Shown here: piece by piece, positions 54,046 through 63,656 of the stretch
How positions within the stretch are numbered: position 1 is the first letter of the stretch
Layout of the letters: every line of letters starts with the position of its first letter
NCBI GenBank assembly: GCA_050291935.1
Contig: JBNKKR010000017.1
Span: forward strand, 1 to 64,000
DNA from: Desulfocapsa sp050291935
GTDB taxonomy: Bacteria; Desulfobacterota; Desulfobulbia; Desulfobulbales; Desulfocapsaceae
Reading direction: 5' to 3'
DNA length: 64,000 nt
Notes under the pieces: model-generated
The model's database searches: none
The model's input: only the letters and a program-made list of their open reading frames with translations
What the model was told of the DNA's origin: nothing
Translations under genes and position numbers: made by a program

Positions 54046-54690
54046 ATGTGGTTTACACAATTTATTCGATCTTCAATTGGCAAAAAGTGGATAATGGCAC
54101 TCAGTGGATGCTGCCTTACCCTGTTTCTCTGCACCCATGCGGCGGGTAATGCCACCCTTTTTGTAGGAACAAGCCTTTTTCAGGCCTACGCCGACCAACT
54201 CCATGCCCATCCATTACTCGTCTTCTTCTTAAGTAACGGCTTAACAGCCATTTTTATCCTCCATATAGTCACCGGGATCCTTCTTACTCTGCAAAACCGC
54301 AAAGCCAGAATACAAAAGTATAAAATTCAAAAAAGGGCGAAAAACCTTGGCAACTCACAGGCAGCAGCATCCATGATTTATAGTGGGCTGTTTATCCTTG
54401 TCTTTCTTATCGCCCATACAGCGGTGGTCTCCTTTGGTGATCATGGTGCAATCGGAAAAACCATTCAGTCATTATTTAGCTCTTTTTATGTATCTGTTTT
54501 TTACCTTATGGCCTTTATTGCCCTTGCCCTGCACTTGAGCCATGGATTCTGGTCCATGTTGCAAACGCTTGGCATAAATCATCCTCGCTATAAGAACATT
54601 ATTGCCTTTTCAACATACGCCGTACCCATTGTTTTTCTGCTTCTGTTTGGAAGCATGCCCCTTCTTTTTCTCTTTGGTACGGGTCAGTAA
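54046..54690 (+). CDS. sdhC: Succinate dehydrogenase/fumarate reductase cytochrome b subunit (type B)
   Basis: Membrane anchor of complex II, 214 residues with five predicted helices. It is the fused single-subunit form that holds two hemes b and links to menaquinone in Bacteroidota, epsilonproteobacteria and sulfate reducers. FLCTHAAGNATLFVG near residue 26, ILHIVTGILLTLQNRKAR near 75, and FIALALHLSHGFWSMLQTLG near 160 hold the histidines expected to bind heme. The ATG at 54046 is chosen because AGGACA precedes it. It is followed 40 bp later by sdhA. Such enzymes work in both directions, so fumarate respiration is possible. Confidence 0.93.
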   Translation: MWFTQFIRSSIGKKWIMALSGCCLTLFLCTHAAGNATLFVGTSLFQAYADQLHAHPLLVFFLSNGLTAIFILHIVTGILLTLQNRKARIQKYKIQKRAKNLGNSQAAASMIYSGLFILVFLIAHTAVVSFGDHGAIGKTIQSLFSSFYVSVFYLMAFIALALHLSHGFWSMLQTLGINHPRYKNIIAFSTYAVPIVFLLLFGSMPLLFLFGTGQ

Positions 54691-54730
54691 CAGACTCTTT
54701 TTTGCTTTTTTTTAACGCTTAGGAATCACC

Positions 54731-56659
54731 ATGCAACTACACGCAAATATTCCCGAAGGGCCCTTGGCTAAAAAATGGGACAATCACCGTTTTGCGGCAA
54801 AGCTCGTCAATCCCGCCAATCGCAGGAAATATAAAGTCATTGTCGTTGGCACAGGGCTTGCCGGCGCGTCAGCCTCGGCAACCCTTGCCGAACAGGGCTA
54901 TAACGTGTCCACCTTTTGTATCCAGGACAGTCCAAGACGAGCCCATTCCATCGCAGCCCAAGGTGGAATAAATGCTGCGAAAAACTACCAAAATGATGGC
55001 GACTCCATTATGCGCCTCTTTTACGATACCATCAAAGGAGGCGATTTCAGATCTCGCGAGGCAAATGTGTATCGTCTTGCACAGGTGAGCAATAACATAA
55101 TAGATCAATGTGTTGCCCAGGGAGTACCTTTTGCAAGGGAATATGGCGGCACCTTGGCCAACCGATCCTTTGGTGGAGCGCAGGTTTCAAGGACTTTTTA
55201 TGCCCGTGGGCAGACTGGCCAGCAACTGTTGCTTGGCGCCTATTCCGCACTCTCAAGGCAAATAAAAACCGGAAAGGTAACCATGCACACCCGCCAGGAA
55301 ATGATGGAACTAGTGGTGGTTGAAGGAAAAGCCAGGGGGATAATCACCAGAAATATCATCACCGGAGAACTTGAAAAACATTGTGCTGATGCGGTAATTC
55401 TTGCAACCGGTGGATACGGAAACGCCTATTTCCTCTCCACCAACGCCATGGCCTCCAATGTTACCGCCGCCTGGCGAGCCCACAAAAAAGGGGCTGGTTT
55501 TGCCAATCCTTGTTTTGTTCAAATTCACCCAACCTGTATTCCTGTCCATGGCGATTACCAATCAAAACTTACACTGATGAGTGAAAGCCTGCGCAATGAC
55601 GGACGGGTGTGGGTGCCTAAAAACCCAGGTGACACCAGAAATCCTGCCTCCATCCCCGAAGATGAGCGTGACTATTATCTGGAAAATAAATACCCAAGTT
55701 TTGGAAACCTGGTTCCCCGCGATGTGGCGTCTAGAAATGCCAAAGAACAGTGCGATGCCGGAAAAGGCGTTGGCAGCACTAAGCTTGCCGTTTACCTTGA
55801 TTTTACGGAAGCGATTCGCCGTGATGGTCAGGAAACCATTCTCAAGAAATATGGTAACCTTTTCCAGATGTATGAAAAAATCACCGATTCAAATCCCCTC
55901 CATGAACCGATGATGATTTACCCCGCTGTTCATTACACCATGGGGGGATTATGGGTGGATTATAACCTAATGACCACCATCGATGGGCTTTTCGCCATTG
56001 GTGAATGCAACTTTTCTGATCATGGTGCAAACCGGCTGGGAGCAAGTGCGCTGATGCAGGGATTGGCTGATGGGTATTTTATCATCGGAACTTCCATTGC
56101 CAACTACCTGGGTTCAACCCAACATACACCTGTCACTACCAAAATTCCGGAGTTTCAGGAAGCACAAAAGGATGTGGAAAATCGTATTGCAAAACTCCTT
56201 GCGGCAAGCGCAAACGGGCCTGAAGGCAAAGTAACCGTTGATGCAGTACACAAAGAACTCGGTCTACTGCTCTGGGACAACTGTGGCATGGCACGTAACA
56301 AGGATGATCTTGAAAAAGCTTTACAAAAGCTCCCGGCCATCCAGGAAAAATTCTGGAATAATGTCTATATCCCCGGCAAAGGTGAAGAGCTTAATCAATC
56401 CCTGGAACGAGCAGGTCGTGTTGCTGACTTTTTAGAATTTGCAGAGATTATGATACGAGACGCCCTTGGCCGTGAAGAGTCCTGTGGATGTCATTTGCGA
56501 GAAGAAAGCCAGACAGAAGAAAATGAAGCAAAACGTGATGATGAGAATTACAGTTTTGTCTCCGTTTGGGAACATAAAGGCGAAGGAGAGAAACCAGAAC
56601 TGCACAAAGAAACGCTCCATTTTGAAAATGTAGTTCCCAGTCAAAGATCTTATAAATAA
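54731..56659 (+). CDS. sdhA: Succinate dehydrogenase/fumarate reductase flavoprotein subunit
   Basis: Catalytic subunit with covalently bound FAD, 642 residues. The N-terminal dinucleotide fold is VIVVGTGLAGASASATLAEQG, and the FAD-attachment region is RRAHSIAAQGGINAAKNY. Substrate-binding residues are in HPTCIPVHGDYQ and HYTMGGLWVDYN, with NFSDHGANRLGASALMQGLADG for the C-terminal FAD contact. A cysteine-containing, acidic tail (EESCGCHLREESQTEENEAK) is typical of the type-B enzyme. AGGA precedes the ATG. Confidence 0.95.
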   Translation: MQLHANIPEGPLAKKWDNHRFAAKLVNPANRRKYKVIVVGTGLAGASASATLAEQGYNVSTFCIQDSPRRAHSIAAQGGINAAKNYQNDGDSIMRLFYDTIKGGDFRSREANVYRLAQVSNNIIDQCVAQGVPFAREYGGTLANRSFGGAQVSRTFYARGQTGQQLLLGAYSALSRQIKTGKVTMHTRQEMMELVVVEGKARGIITRNIITGELEKHCADAVILATGGYGNAYFLSTNAMASNVTAAWRAHKKGAGFANPCFVQIHPTCIPVHGDYQSKLTLMSESLRNDGRVWVPKNPGDTRNPASIPEDERDYYLENKYPSFGNLVPRDVASRNAKEQCDAGKGVGSTKLAVYLDFTEAIRRDGQETILKKYGNLFQMYEKITDSNPLHEPMMIYPAVHYTMGGLWVDYNLMTTIDGLFAIGECNFSDHGANRLGASALMQGLADGYFIIGTSIANYLGSTQHTPVTTKIPEFQEAQKDVENRIAKLLAASANGPEGKVTVDAVHKELGLLLWDNCGMARNKDDLEKALQKLPAIQEKFWNNVYIPGKGEELNQSLERAGRVADFLEFAEIMIRDALGREESCGCHLREESQTEENEAKRDDENYSFVSVWEHKGEGEKPELHKETLHFENVVPSQRSYK

Positions 56660-56682
56660 CGAACTTGATGGAATCGTGATAT

Positions 56683-57444
56683 ATGAGTACCAATCATAAA
56701 AATATTGCTCTTAGCCTGGAGATATGGCGCCAGGAAAACGCAAGGGCCGAAGGAAAATTTGAGACCTATCATTTGGAAGCTATCTCCACCGATATGTCTT
56801 TTCTGGAAATGTTAGATGTGCTAAACGAGAAACTCACCCGCGAAGGAAAGGATCCCGTTGCCTTCGACCATGACTGCCGTGAAGGGATATGCGGCATGTG
56901 TGGAGCCGTGGTCAATGGAATCGCCCACGGTCCTGAGCCCGAAACGACACTTTGCCAACTGCATATGCGACATTTTCAGTCCGGCGATACCATCGTTATC
57001 GAGCCGTTTCGCTCGCGCGCCTTTCCCATTCACAAAGATTTGATGGTTGATAGAGGCGCTCTGGATAGAATTATTCAAGCGGGCGGCTATGTTTCGGTCA
57101 ACACCGGGGGAACACCCGATGGTAATGCAACGCCCATTCCTTCTCCCACTGCTGAGCTTGCAATGGACGCTGCGGCCTGCATTGGTTGTGGCGCCTGCGT
57201 TGCCAGTTGTCCCAACGGCGCGGCCATGTTGTTTACCGGTGCCAAGATATCCCAGCTCAGTCTGTTACCACAGGGGCAACCTGAGCGAAAAGAACGTGCC
57301 CTTGCCATGGTTCATGCCATGGATAGTGAAGGATTTGGGAACTGTACCAACGAAAGGGAGTGCGAGGCCGTTTGTCCCAAGGGAATTTCCATCCGAAATA
57401 TCGCCAGGATGAATCGGGAATTTGCTAAGGCATCTTTTTTTTAA
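56683..57444 (+). CDS. sdhB: Succinate dehydrogenase/fumarate reductase iron-sulfur subunit
   Basis: Electron-transfer subunit of 253 residues. The [2Fe-2S] cluster motif is CREGICGMCGAVVNG (residues 65-79) with a further Cys in TLCQLHMR. Two C-terminal cluster motifs are CIGCGACVASCPNGAAMLF and CTNERECEAVCPKGISI. It lies 23 bp after sdhA. Its last four bases overlap the end of a gene on the other strand, so transcription of the two converges. Confidence 0.95.
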   Translation: MSTNHKNIALSLEIWRQENARAEGKFETYHLEAISTDMSFLEMLDVLNEKLTREGKDPVAFDHDCREGICGMCGAVVNGIAHGPEPETTLCQLHMRHFQSGDTIVIEPFRSRAFPIHKDLMVDRGALDRIIQAGGYVSVNTGGTPDGNATPIPSPTAELAMDAAACIGCGACVASCPNGAAMLFTGAKISQLSLLPQGQPERKERALAMVHAMDSEGFGNCTNERECEAVCPKGISIRNIARMNREFAKASFF

Positions 57445-57959
57445 CTGACTGGTTCTGAAAAAAGAAGGCAACCGCTGCCATTAACGATTGATTCGGGTGC
57501 CGCTTCATCATATCGAAAATTGATAAAATTGAGGCTGAAAAGGGTATCTGTCAAAAAGAGTTGAATGGGTGGGTATTCTAAACGAAGATACTCACTGAGT
57601 TCAAATGTCTGCAGGTTATTCCTTCCCTGAAAGATTTCGGCCTCTTTATAGGTGTGCGAGAAGTAAAAGGTAAAGTCCAAAGGTCTTGCAAAACCTTCTA
57701 GTAATGAACCACTCAGCTTGACCGATAAATTCCTTCCACATTCTAGAATCTGTTGACTGGCAATCTCTGCCAACAGCACGTTTTTTTTCAGGGACAAAGC
57801 CTTACGCATATCATTTACATATTCAACGGGTGCAACCATTACCCCCTGGGGCATAAAAAACGAACTCATCTCCATCAGGGACTCCACCAAATCATCGGTA
57901 ATAATTTGTGAGTGCTGACTAATGCAAACGCCATCGTTGCAGACTGCACCGGCTTTCAC
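57441..57959 (-). CDS. Hypothetical protein
   Basis: I do not recognise this 172-residue protein. It has no signal peptide or membrane helix. The middle (RNLSVKLSGSLLEGFARPLDFTFYFSHTYKEAEIFQG) looks like a small beta-rich domain, and the C-terminus ends with NGSGCLLFSEPVS. The start is a GTG with GGGGGAT at good spacing, which supports it as a real gene. It converges on sdhB with a four-base overlap. It could be a regulator or a small binding protein; nothing in the sequence decides this. Confidence 0.6.
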   Translation of the reverse strand: MKAGAVCNDGVCISQHSQIITDDLVESLMEMSSFFMPQGVMVAPVEYVNDMRKALSLKKNVLLAEIASQQILECGRNLSVKLSGSLLEGFARPLDFTFYFSHTYKEAEIFQGRNNLQTFELSEYLRLEYPPIQLFLTDTLFSLNFINFRYDEAAPESIVNGSGCLLFSEPVS

Positions 57960-58249
57960 AACTTATCCCCCATATACACCAACCCGTTTATCCCTTTGCA
58001 CATAAACAATGCAATGTCGTTTTAAAACTGCTGTCAATCCATGAAAAGAGCGCACACCGCTTGACCATTTCCCTTGGACACTGTACTTTTGCGTCTTTTA
58101 ATGCACGTTTTGCTCCAGTGTACCACAAATGTCTGCAAAACAAAATATGAGTTACACTCTTTTACAACAAACGTTTTTATCGCAAAAACAGGGTTATCTT
58201 ATGCTCTCTTTTGTTTAACGTTTATTCTTCCAACTCTGCAAATAGTACA
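57960..58249. other. Intergenic region upstream of the flavoprotein gene
   Basis: A 290-bp divergent gap with no supported gene and no recognised operator. The frame of the downstream flavoprotein extends to a TTG at 58211 without a ribosome binding site. Confidence 0.4.
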
Positions 58250-59281
58250 ATGCATGTCGATACAGTAATAATTGGTGCGGGTCCAGGCGGCCTTGCTTGT
58301 GCAAAAACCCTGGCTCTTCAAAGCCATAACGTTCTTGTCATCGAACGTAAACATGTCATTGGCCCTAAAGTTTGTGCCGGAGGGGTTACCTACGGTGGAT
58401 TAATCAGCAGGCTTCCAGAACAACTCCTTGAACGCTCTTTTCCCAAGCAATATATCCACACTCCTTTGCAGCACTGCTCCATTGAAGAGGACACACCCAT
58501 TATTGCCACTGTCAGTCGAAAACAACTGGGTGCTGCCATGGCCAAACAGGCCATGGCAGCTGGAGCAATAATTAAAACGGGAGTCAACGTTCGGGCAATT
58601 GACAACAATTTGCTAAGCATTCAGGATAGACTGAGTAAAAACGTTGAAACCATCGCTTATACTAACCTGGTGGGCGCAGACGGCTCAAGTTCTCTTGTTC
58701 GCAGATATTTGGGATTAGCCATCAATAAACTTGGAATCGGAATTAACTACTGCATTGACGGGGAAGAATCAAAAATGCAATGGCACTTGGACCACAAACT
58801 CTTTGCCAATGGCTATGCCTGGGTATTTCCCCATAAAAAGACAATCTCCCTTGGCGCGTATGCTCCAAAAAACAGCATCTCTGCCGCAAAACTCAAAAAT
58901 GGTTTACTTCTTTGGGCAGATAAACAGGGTTATGATCTTAGCCTGGAAAATGCAAGGGCCGAGTATATCAACTTTGATTTCCAAGGGTGGAACTTTGGCA
59001 ATACCTTTTTGGTGGGCGACGCCGCAGGGCTTGCTTCGGGACTTACGGGAGAGGGTATTTATCCGGCCATTATTTCAGGTGAACAGGTTGGCGCCACCAT
59101 CCTCAATCCTGCCCACGAAACAAAGGTTATGGACAGCCTCATCCGTTGCCACAAAAAACATTCGACAATGGTGCGGCTCACAGGCAAAAACAAATTTCTC
59201 GGTAGCCTTCTTTCAGAACTCGTGACACTGGGATTACGATCAGGTATAGTCAAGTTCAATCAAATAGAGATGGCCCCATGA
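58250..59281 (+). CDS. Geranylgeranyl-reductase-family FAD oxidoreductase
   Basis: A 343-residue flavoprotein of the geranylgeranyl reductase (GGR) family, which reduces double bonds in isoprenoid chains such as quinone tails or archaeal lipids. The N-terminal FAD fold is VIIGAGPGGLACAKTLALQS, followed by GPKVCAGGVTYGG, equivalent to the PxxCGGG motif that holds the active-site Cys. YAWVFPHKKTISLGAY matches the YxWxFP motif, and LVGDAAGLASGLTGEGIYPAI is the second FAD motif. The ATG at 58250 has a weak upstream site. A terminator overlaps its stop. A diheme cytochrome gene follows and might donate electrons. The substrate is inferred, possibly menaquinone. Confidence 0.85.
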   Translation: MHVDTVIIGAGPGGLACAKTLALQSHNVLVIERKHVIGPKVCAGGVTYGGLISRLPEQLLERSFPKQYIHTPLQHCSIEEDTPIIATVSRKQLGAAMAKQAMAAGAIIKTGVNVRAIDNNLLSIQDRLSKNVETIAYTNLVGADGSSSLVRRYLGLAINKLGIGINYCIDGEESKMQWHLDHKLFANGYAWVFPHKKTISLGAYAPKNSISAAKLKNGLLLWADKQGYDLSLENARAEYINFDFQGWNFGNTFLVGDAAGLASGLTGEGIYPAIISGEQVGATILNPAHETKVMDSLIRCHKKHSTMVRLTGKNKFLGSLLSELVTLGLRSGIVKFNQIEMAP

Positions 59282-59292
59282 TGGGGCTTTTT
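59273..59292 (+). terminator. Intrinsic terminator overlapping the flavoprotein stop
   Basis: GCCCC (59273-59277) and GGGGC (59283-59287) pair around ATGAT, followed by five T. The stop codon TGA is inside the loop. The stem is short but GC-rich. Confidence 0.65.
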
Positions 59293-59318
59293 CATCAACC
59301 CTTCGTGTTTACTTTTTT

Positions 59319-59588
59319 ATGAATTCCCCACAAAAAAAACCAACGCTCCTTTTTAATATTGTTTTTGTAGTGGTCTCCATTGCAATCGTTTTCTTTTTAT
59401 TAAAAGCACCTGCGGTATCCACCCCCAAACTTCCCCATGATGACGACCATTCGCAATTCTTCTCCATGAAAAAGAAAGCTGCAAGTGCGCACTGCGTGGA
59501 ATGCCATGCAATGGAAGAAATAGATACCATTCACAAAAAGATCACCCTGAACACAAGCCGTTGCCTGTTTTGTCATAGACGTGATTGA
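59319..59588 (+). CDS. Small membrane-anchored diheme c-type cytochrome
   Basis: An 89-residue protein with one N-terminal membrane helix (residues 11-29, LFNIVFVVVSIAIVFFLLK), a short periplasmic linker and two heme motifs, CVECH (59-63) and CLFCH (82-86). The second motif is only four residues from the C-terminus, so the fold is minimal. Heme iron ligands beyond the CXXCH histidines would be nearby histidines such as those at 40, 44, 58 or 72. No strong ribosome binding site precedes the ATG. It lies 37 bp after the GGR-family gene, separated by a short terminator. It probably passes electrons at the membrane surface. Confidence 0.85.
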   Translation: MNSPQKKPTLLFNIVFVVVSIAIVFFLLKAPAVSTPKLPHDDDHSQFFSMKKKAASAHCVECHAMEEIDTIHKKITLNTSRCLFCHRRD

Positions 59589-59608
59589 TTCCTTTTAGGT
59601 TCATAAAA

Positions 59609-62206
59609 CTACGAAAGACACTTATTCACAATCTCATAAACGTCCCCTGATACACCTTCTTTTTCTACTATTCTGGTAAGTTGTGCCCGCATTTTCTGCC
59701 GTCGCCCTTCGTCATAACGTTTCCAGGCAATAAAGGGGGTGAGCAGACGTGAGGCGATTTGGGGATTAATGGAATCAAGGACAAGGATCTGGTCTGCCAA
59801 AAACACATAGCCACTCCCCTCTTTTTCATGAAAAGCAAAATGATTACCACCAAATGCGCCAACAAGGGAACGAACCTTATTGGGGTTGTTAATGGAAAAT
59901 GCGGGATGCTGCATCAGTCCTTTCACAACTCGTAGTGTTTTTACATGTGAACTCTTGGCCTGTAACAGAAGCCATTTATCAACCACAAGGGGTTCTTCCT
60001 TCCATTTTGTATAAAAATCATCAAGCAACTTTTCACGCTCTTCCAAAGAACTCTCCACAAATACAGAAAGGGCAGCAATAACATCGGTCATATTTGTCCC
60101 TTGTCCATACTGTTGTCTTGCAAAACCGCGCTCCTGTTCCTGGGGCTGCTCCGCTGCAAACAAAAGGGAAAGACATTCATTTTTTAACCTTCTTCTTCCC
60201 ACCGCTTCAGGATCCAGTGAATGGCTTTGTTCCATATTGTTTTCCTGTAGCGCAAGAAGTAGATCCTCACGACATTCCCTTGCCAGTTCAGATCTGACAA
60301 AATCTCTTGCCAAATGCAGAGCATCTGGGTCAACCTTCTCCATCTGTTGGGCCAAATAGGACTCCTCAGGAAGACTCAAAGCCATTGCCAACAAAGATTT
60401 GTCGCTCTTTTTATCCTGAAGGTTCTGGGAAACGGCTTCTACGTACAAGGGATCAAGTCTAGTTGCTGCATGCTGCTGAAAAGCGCAGGTCAACTCAAGG
60501 AGCACTGACTCACTGAGACGAAAGCTTGCATCCCACCTATTAAACGGATCACTGTCATGGGCCATAAGAAAAGCCAGTTGTTCCCGACTCTGCCAGGCGC
60601 TAATCTTCACAGGTGCCGAGAACCCTCTTAAAAGAGAGAGTGAGGGCTTCTCCTTAATCCCTGTAAAGCGAAAAGATTCCTGGGTTTGACGAAGTTCCAC
60701 CAGAGAATCATCAATATCGATATCGTTTCCTTTGCTGTCTAACAGCCCTAAAGCAATGGGAATATGAAAGGGTAAGCCATTAGCCTTTTGGGAAAGATGG
60801 AGGACATATTCTTCATTTTCCTCATCCCACTGCTCTTCCACAGAAATCACCGGTGTCCCGGCCTGTCTATACCAACGTTTAAATTGATCAAGATTGATGG
60901 CTGAACCATCTGCCATGGCAGCGACAAAATCATCACAGGTTACGGCCTGCCCGTCATGACGCTGAAAATAGAGATCCATTCCCTTGCGAAAGTTTTCTTT
61001 CCCCAATAAACCATACATCATCCGGATAACTTCTGCCCCTTTATTGTATACCGTAACCGTATAAAAGTTATTGATTTCCACATAAGACTCAGGACGTACC
61101 GGATGGGCCATGGGACCGGCATCTTCACGAAACTGAAAATTTCGCAGGATATTGACATCATCAATGCGCTGTACAGCCCTTGAGTTCATATCTGAGGAAA
61201 ATTCTTGATCCCTAAAGACAGTTAAGCCTTCCTTTAAACTCAACTGGAACCAATCTCGACACGTTACCCGGTTCCCTGTCCAATTGTGGAAATATTCATG
61301 GGCGATCACCCCTTCCACACCTAAATAATCCTGGTCTGTTGCCGTTGTGGGAGAGGCTAAAACGTATTTTGAATTAAAAATATTCAAGCCCTTATTTTCC
61401 ATGGCACCCATATTAAAATCATCCACTGCCACGATCATATAGGTATCAAGGTCATACTCCAGTCCATACACCTCCTCATCCCACTGCATACTTTTTTTCA
61501 AAGAGGCCATGGCATGATCACATTTTGTACGGTTTCTCTCTTCCACAAAGATATGTAACGCTATATCTCTACCGGACTTGGTCGTAAATCTATCTTCAAT
61601 ACACACAAGATCACCGGCAACCAACGCAAAGAGGTAGGAAGGTTTTGGGAAAGGATCTTCCCAAATGGCGTAATGGCGAGCGTTTGGCAATTTCCCCTCT
61701 TCAATTTTATTGCCATTGGAAAGAAGAACCGGACAACTTTTATAATCCCCTTCAATCCTGGTGGTAAACCTAGCCATCACATCTGGGCGATCAAGATAAT
61801 AGGTAATTTTCCGAAACCCTTCCGCCTCACACTGCGTACAGTAGTTGCCACTGCTACGATAAAGTCCCTCAAGGGCAGTATTCTTATCCGGATAGATCCG
61901 TGTTGTAATTGTTAGCTCAAATCGCTCTATTGGCTGTAAGAGTAACAGTCCCTTATCACTTAGTTGGTAGCACCCTTTATCAAGTGGTTCTCCTTCCATA
62001 TCAATAGAAAGCAGTTCTAAATCCTCACCGTGTAGAAAAAGATCCTTTGCATTGGTGTCACTTTGCGGATTCTTATAAAGGGTAGTTTTGGCCGTTACCA
62101 AACAATGTTCTTCCATCAATTGTACATCAAGAAAAACGTTTTCAATCAAATAAGGAGGAACAGTATAGTCTTTTAGATATATCGTTTTGTGTGCGGTTGC
62201 AGCCAT
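59609..62206 (-). CDS. pepN: Aminopeptidase N
   Basis: Zinc-dependent M1 aminopeptidase that removes N-terminal residues from peptides in the cytoplasm. From the ATG at 62206 (behind AAAGGAAATACA) it has 865 residues, matching E. coli PepN. The substrate-recognition motif is MGAMENKGLNIF and the zinc site is HEYFHNWTGNR followed by SLKEGLTVFRDQEFS. The C-terminal helical DUF3458-type region is complete. The open frame runs to 62305, but that extension has no site. It lies alone, convergent with the diheme cytochrome. Confidence 0.96.
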   Translation of the reverse strand: MAATAHKTIYLKDYTVPPYLIENVFLDVQLMEEHCLVTAKTTLYKNPQSDTNAKDLFLHGEDLELLSIDMEGEPLDKGCYQLSDKGLLLLQPIERFELTITTRIYPDKNTALEGLYRSSGNYCTQCEAEGFRKITYYLDRPDVMARFTTRIEGDYKSCPVLLSNGNKIEEGKLPNARHYAIWEDPFPKPSYLFALVAGDLVCIEDRFTTKSGRDIALHIFVEERNRTKCDHAMASLKKSMQWDEEVYGLEYDLDTYMIVAVDDFNMGAMENKGLNIFNSKYVLASPTTATDQDYLGVEGVIAHEYFHNWTGNRVTCRDWFQLSLKEGLTVFRDQEFSSDMNSRAVQRIDDVNILRNFQFREDAGPMAHPVRPESYVEINNFYTVTVYNKGAEVIRMMYGLLGKENFRKGMDLYFQRHDGQAVTCDDFVAAMADGSAINLDQFKRWYRQAGTPVISVEEQWDEENEEYVLHLSQKANGLPFHIPIALGLLDSKGNDIDIDDSLVELRQTQESFRFTGIKEKPSLSLLRGFSAPVKISAWQSREQLAFLMAHDSDPFNRWDASFRLSESVLLELTCAFQQHAATRLDPLYVEAVSQNLQDKKSDKSLLAMALSLPEESYLAQQMEKVDPDALHLARDFVRSELARECREDLLLALQENNMEQSHSLDPEAVGRRRLKNECLSLLFAAEQPQEQERGFARQQYGQGTNMTDVIAALSVFVESSLEEREKLLDDFYTKWKEEPLVVDKWLLLQAKSSHVKTLRVVKGLMQHPAFSINNPNKVRSLVGAFGGNHFAFHEKEGSGYVFLADQILVLDSINPQIASRLLTPFIAWKRYDEGRRQKMRAQLTRIVEKEGVSGDVYEIVNKCLS

Positions 62207-62387
62207 TGTATTTCCTTTAGGGATGGGGGCTAATTGTCCATTTTTATATTTTTTTAAATTAGCCCAAATAATCTGAATCAGCTTTATCGTGGTTGACAGC
62301 TTCATTCATTCCAGTGTAGTTTTTTCAAGCTCGATAGAAAGAAAGCAGGTCTCCTACTCAACCATATCAGAAACAGGATAATATACC

Positions 62388-63611
62388 ATGATCAAAATCA
62401 ATGAAAACTATCTTAACCTTCAGGCTTCCTATCTCTTTTCAAATATTGCCAAAAAAGTAGCCGCCTTTCAGGAAAACAATCCAGATAAGGATATTATTCG
62501 CCTTGGTATCGGTGACGTTACCCGTGCCTTACCAAAGGCATGTACAGAAGCATTCCACAAGGCAGTGGATGAGATGGCAACCGATTCGGGCTTTCGGGGA
62601 TATGGCCCGGAACAGGGCTATGCGTTCTTGCGTGAAGCCATAGCCAAAAATGATTTTCAGGCAAGGGGCGCTGCTATTGATGCGGACGAAATTTTTGTTT
62701 CCGATGGTGCCAAATGCGATTCAGGCAACATTCAAGAACTCTTTAGCGGTGATGCCAAAATTGCCATTCCTGATCCGGTATATCCGGTATATCTCGACAC
62801 AAATGTAATGGCAGGGAGAACTGGAGAGTTTGTAGACGGACGCTATCAAGGCATAATCTACCTTGATGCCACCAAGGAAAATAATTTTATCCCAAGTCTT
62901 CCCCAGGAAACTCCTGATCTCATTTATCTCTGTTTCCCCAATAATCCCACCGGTGCCACCATCAGCAAAGATGAGCTGAAGTTGTGGGTCGACTATGCCA
63001 AAGAGCATAAGGCCCTGATTCTTTTTGATGCGGCCTATGAAGCTTTTATCCGTGATGAATCACTGCCAAAATCCATCTTTGAGATCGAAGGTGCAAGAGA
63101 AGTAGCCATTGAGTTTCGTTCCCTCTCAAAAAATGCAGGCTTTACCGGAACACGTTGCGCCTATACGGTGGTCCCCAAAGAGTGTGTGGCCTATGACAGA
63201 GCAGGAGAAAAACAGTTTGTTCACCCCCTGTGGAACCGACGCCACTGCACAAAATTCAATGGAGTTTCCTATCCCGTTCAAAGAGCTGCGGAAGCCATTT
63301 ACAGTGATGCAGGAAAAGAACAAATCAAGGAACTGGTGGCAGGTTATCTTCAAAATGCGGATCTTATCGCAGGTGAAATGAAAAAACTTGGCTATACTTT
63401 TGTTGGAGGCGACAACTCCCCCTATATCTGGATAGAGGGAATGCGTGACTCCTGGGACCTTTTTGATATGCTCCTTAATAAAGCCGGAGTTGTCTGTACG
63501 CCAGGGGCCGGTTTTGGGAAATGTGGTGAAGGATATATTCGCCTCTCAGCATTCAATTCCTATGACAATGTGGCCCTTGCCATGGAGAGGATTCAAAAAG
63601 CTCTGGCATAA
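62388..63611 (+). CDS. dapL: LL-diaminopimelate aminotransferase
   Basis: Converts tetrahydrodipicolinate directly to LL-diaminopimelate using glutamate, a one-step route to lysine and peptidoglycan used by chlamydiae, plants and many Desulfobacterota. The 407 residues match DapL. The class I/II aminotransferase fold includes RLGIGDVTRALPKACTEAF near residue 37, the DapL-type GYGPEQGYAFLREAI, CFPNNPTGA, and the pyridoxal-phosphate lysine in SLSKNAGFTGTR near residue 247. The ATG follows AGGATAATATACC. It makes dapC, dapD and dapE unnecessary, though none is visible either way. Confidence 0.95.
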   Translation: MIKINENYLNLQASYLFSNIAKKVAAFQENNPDKDIIRLGIGDVTRALPKACTEAFHKAVDEMATDSGFRGYGPEQGYAFLREAIAKNDFQARGAAIDADEIFVSDGAKCDSGNIQELFSGDAKIAIPDPVYPVYLDTNVMAGRTGEFVDGRYQGIIYLDATKENNFIPSLPQETPDLIYLCFPNNPTGATISKDELKLWVDYAKEHKALILFDAAYEAFIRDESLPKSIFEIEGAREVAIEFRSLSKNAGFTGTRCAYTVVPKECVAYDRAGEKQFVHPLWNRRHCTKFNGVSYPVQRAAEAIYSDAGKEQIKELVAGYLQNADLIAGEMKKLGYTFVGGDNSPYIWIEGMRDSWDLFDMLLNKAGVVCTPGAGFGKCGEGYIRLSAFNSYDNVALAMERIQKALA

Positions 63612-63623
63612 AATATTTTTTGG

Positions 63624-63656
63624 GGAGTAACGGTTCGAAAAAAAAACTGTTACTCC
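63624..63656. terminator. Hairpin shared by dapL and the convergent membrane gene
   Basis: GGAGTAACGGTT (63624-63635) pairs with AACTGTTACTCC (63645-63656), twelve pairs including one G-U, around a loop rich in A. The stop of the minus-strand gene lies within the right arm. It probably serves both converging transcripts. Confidence 0.65.
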
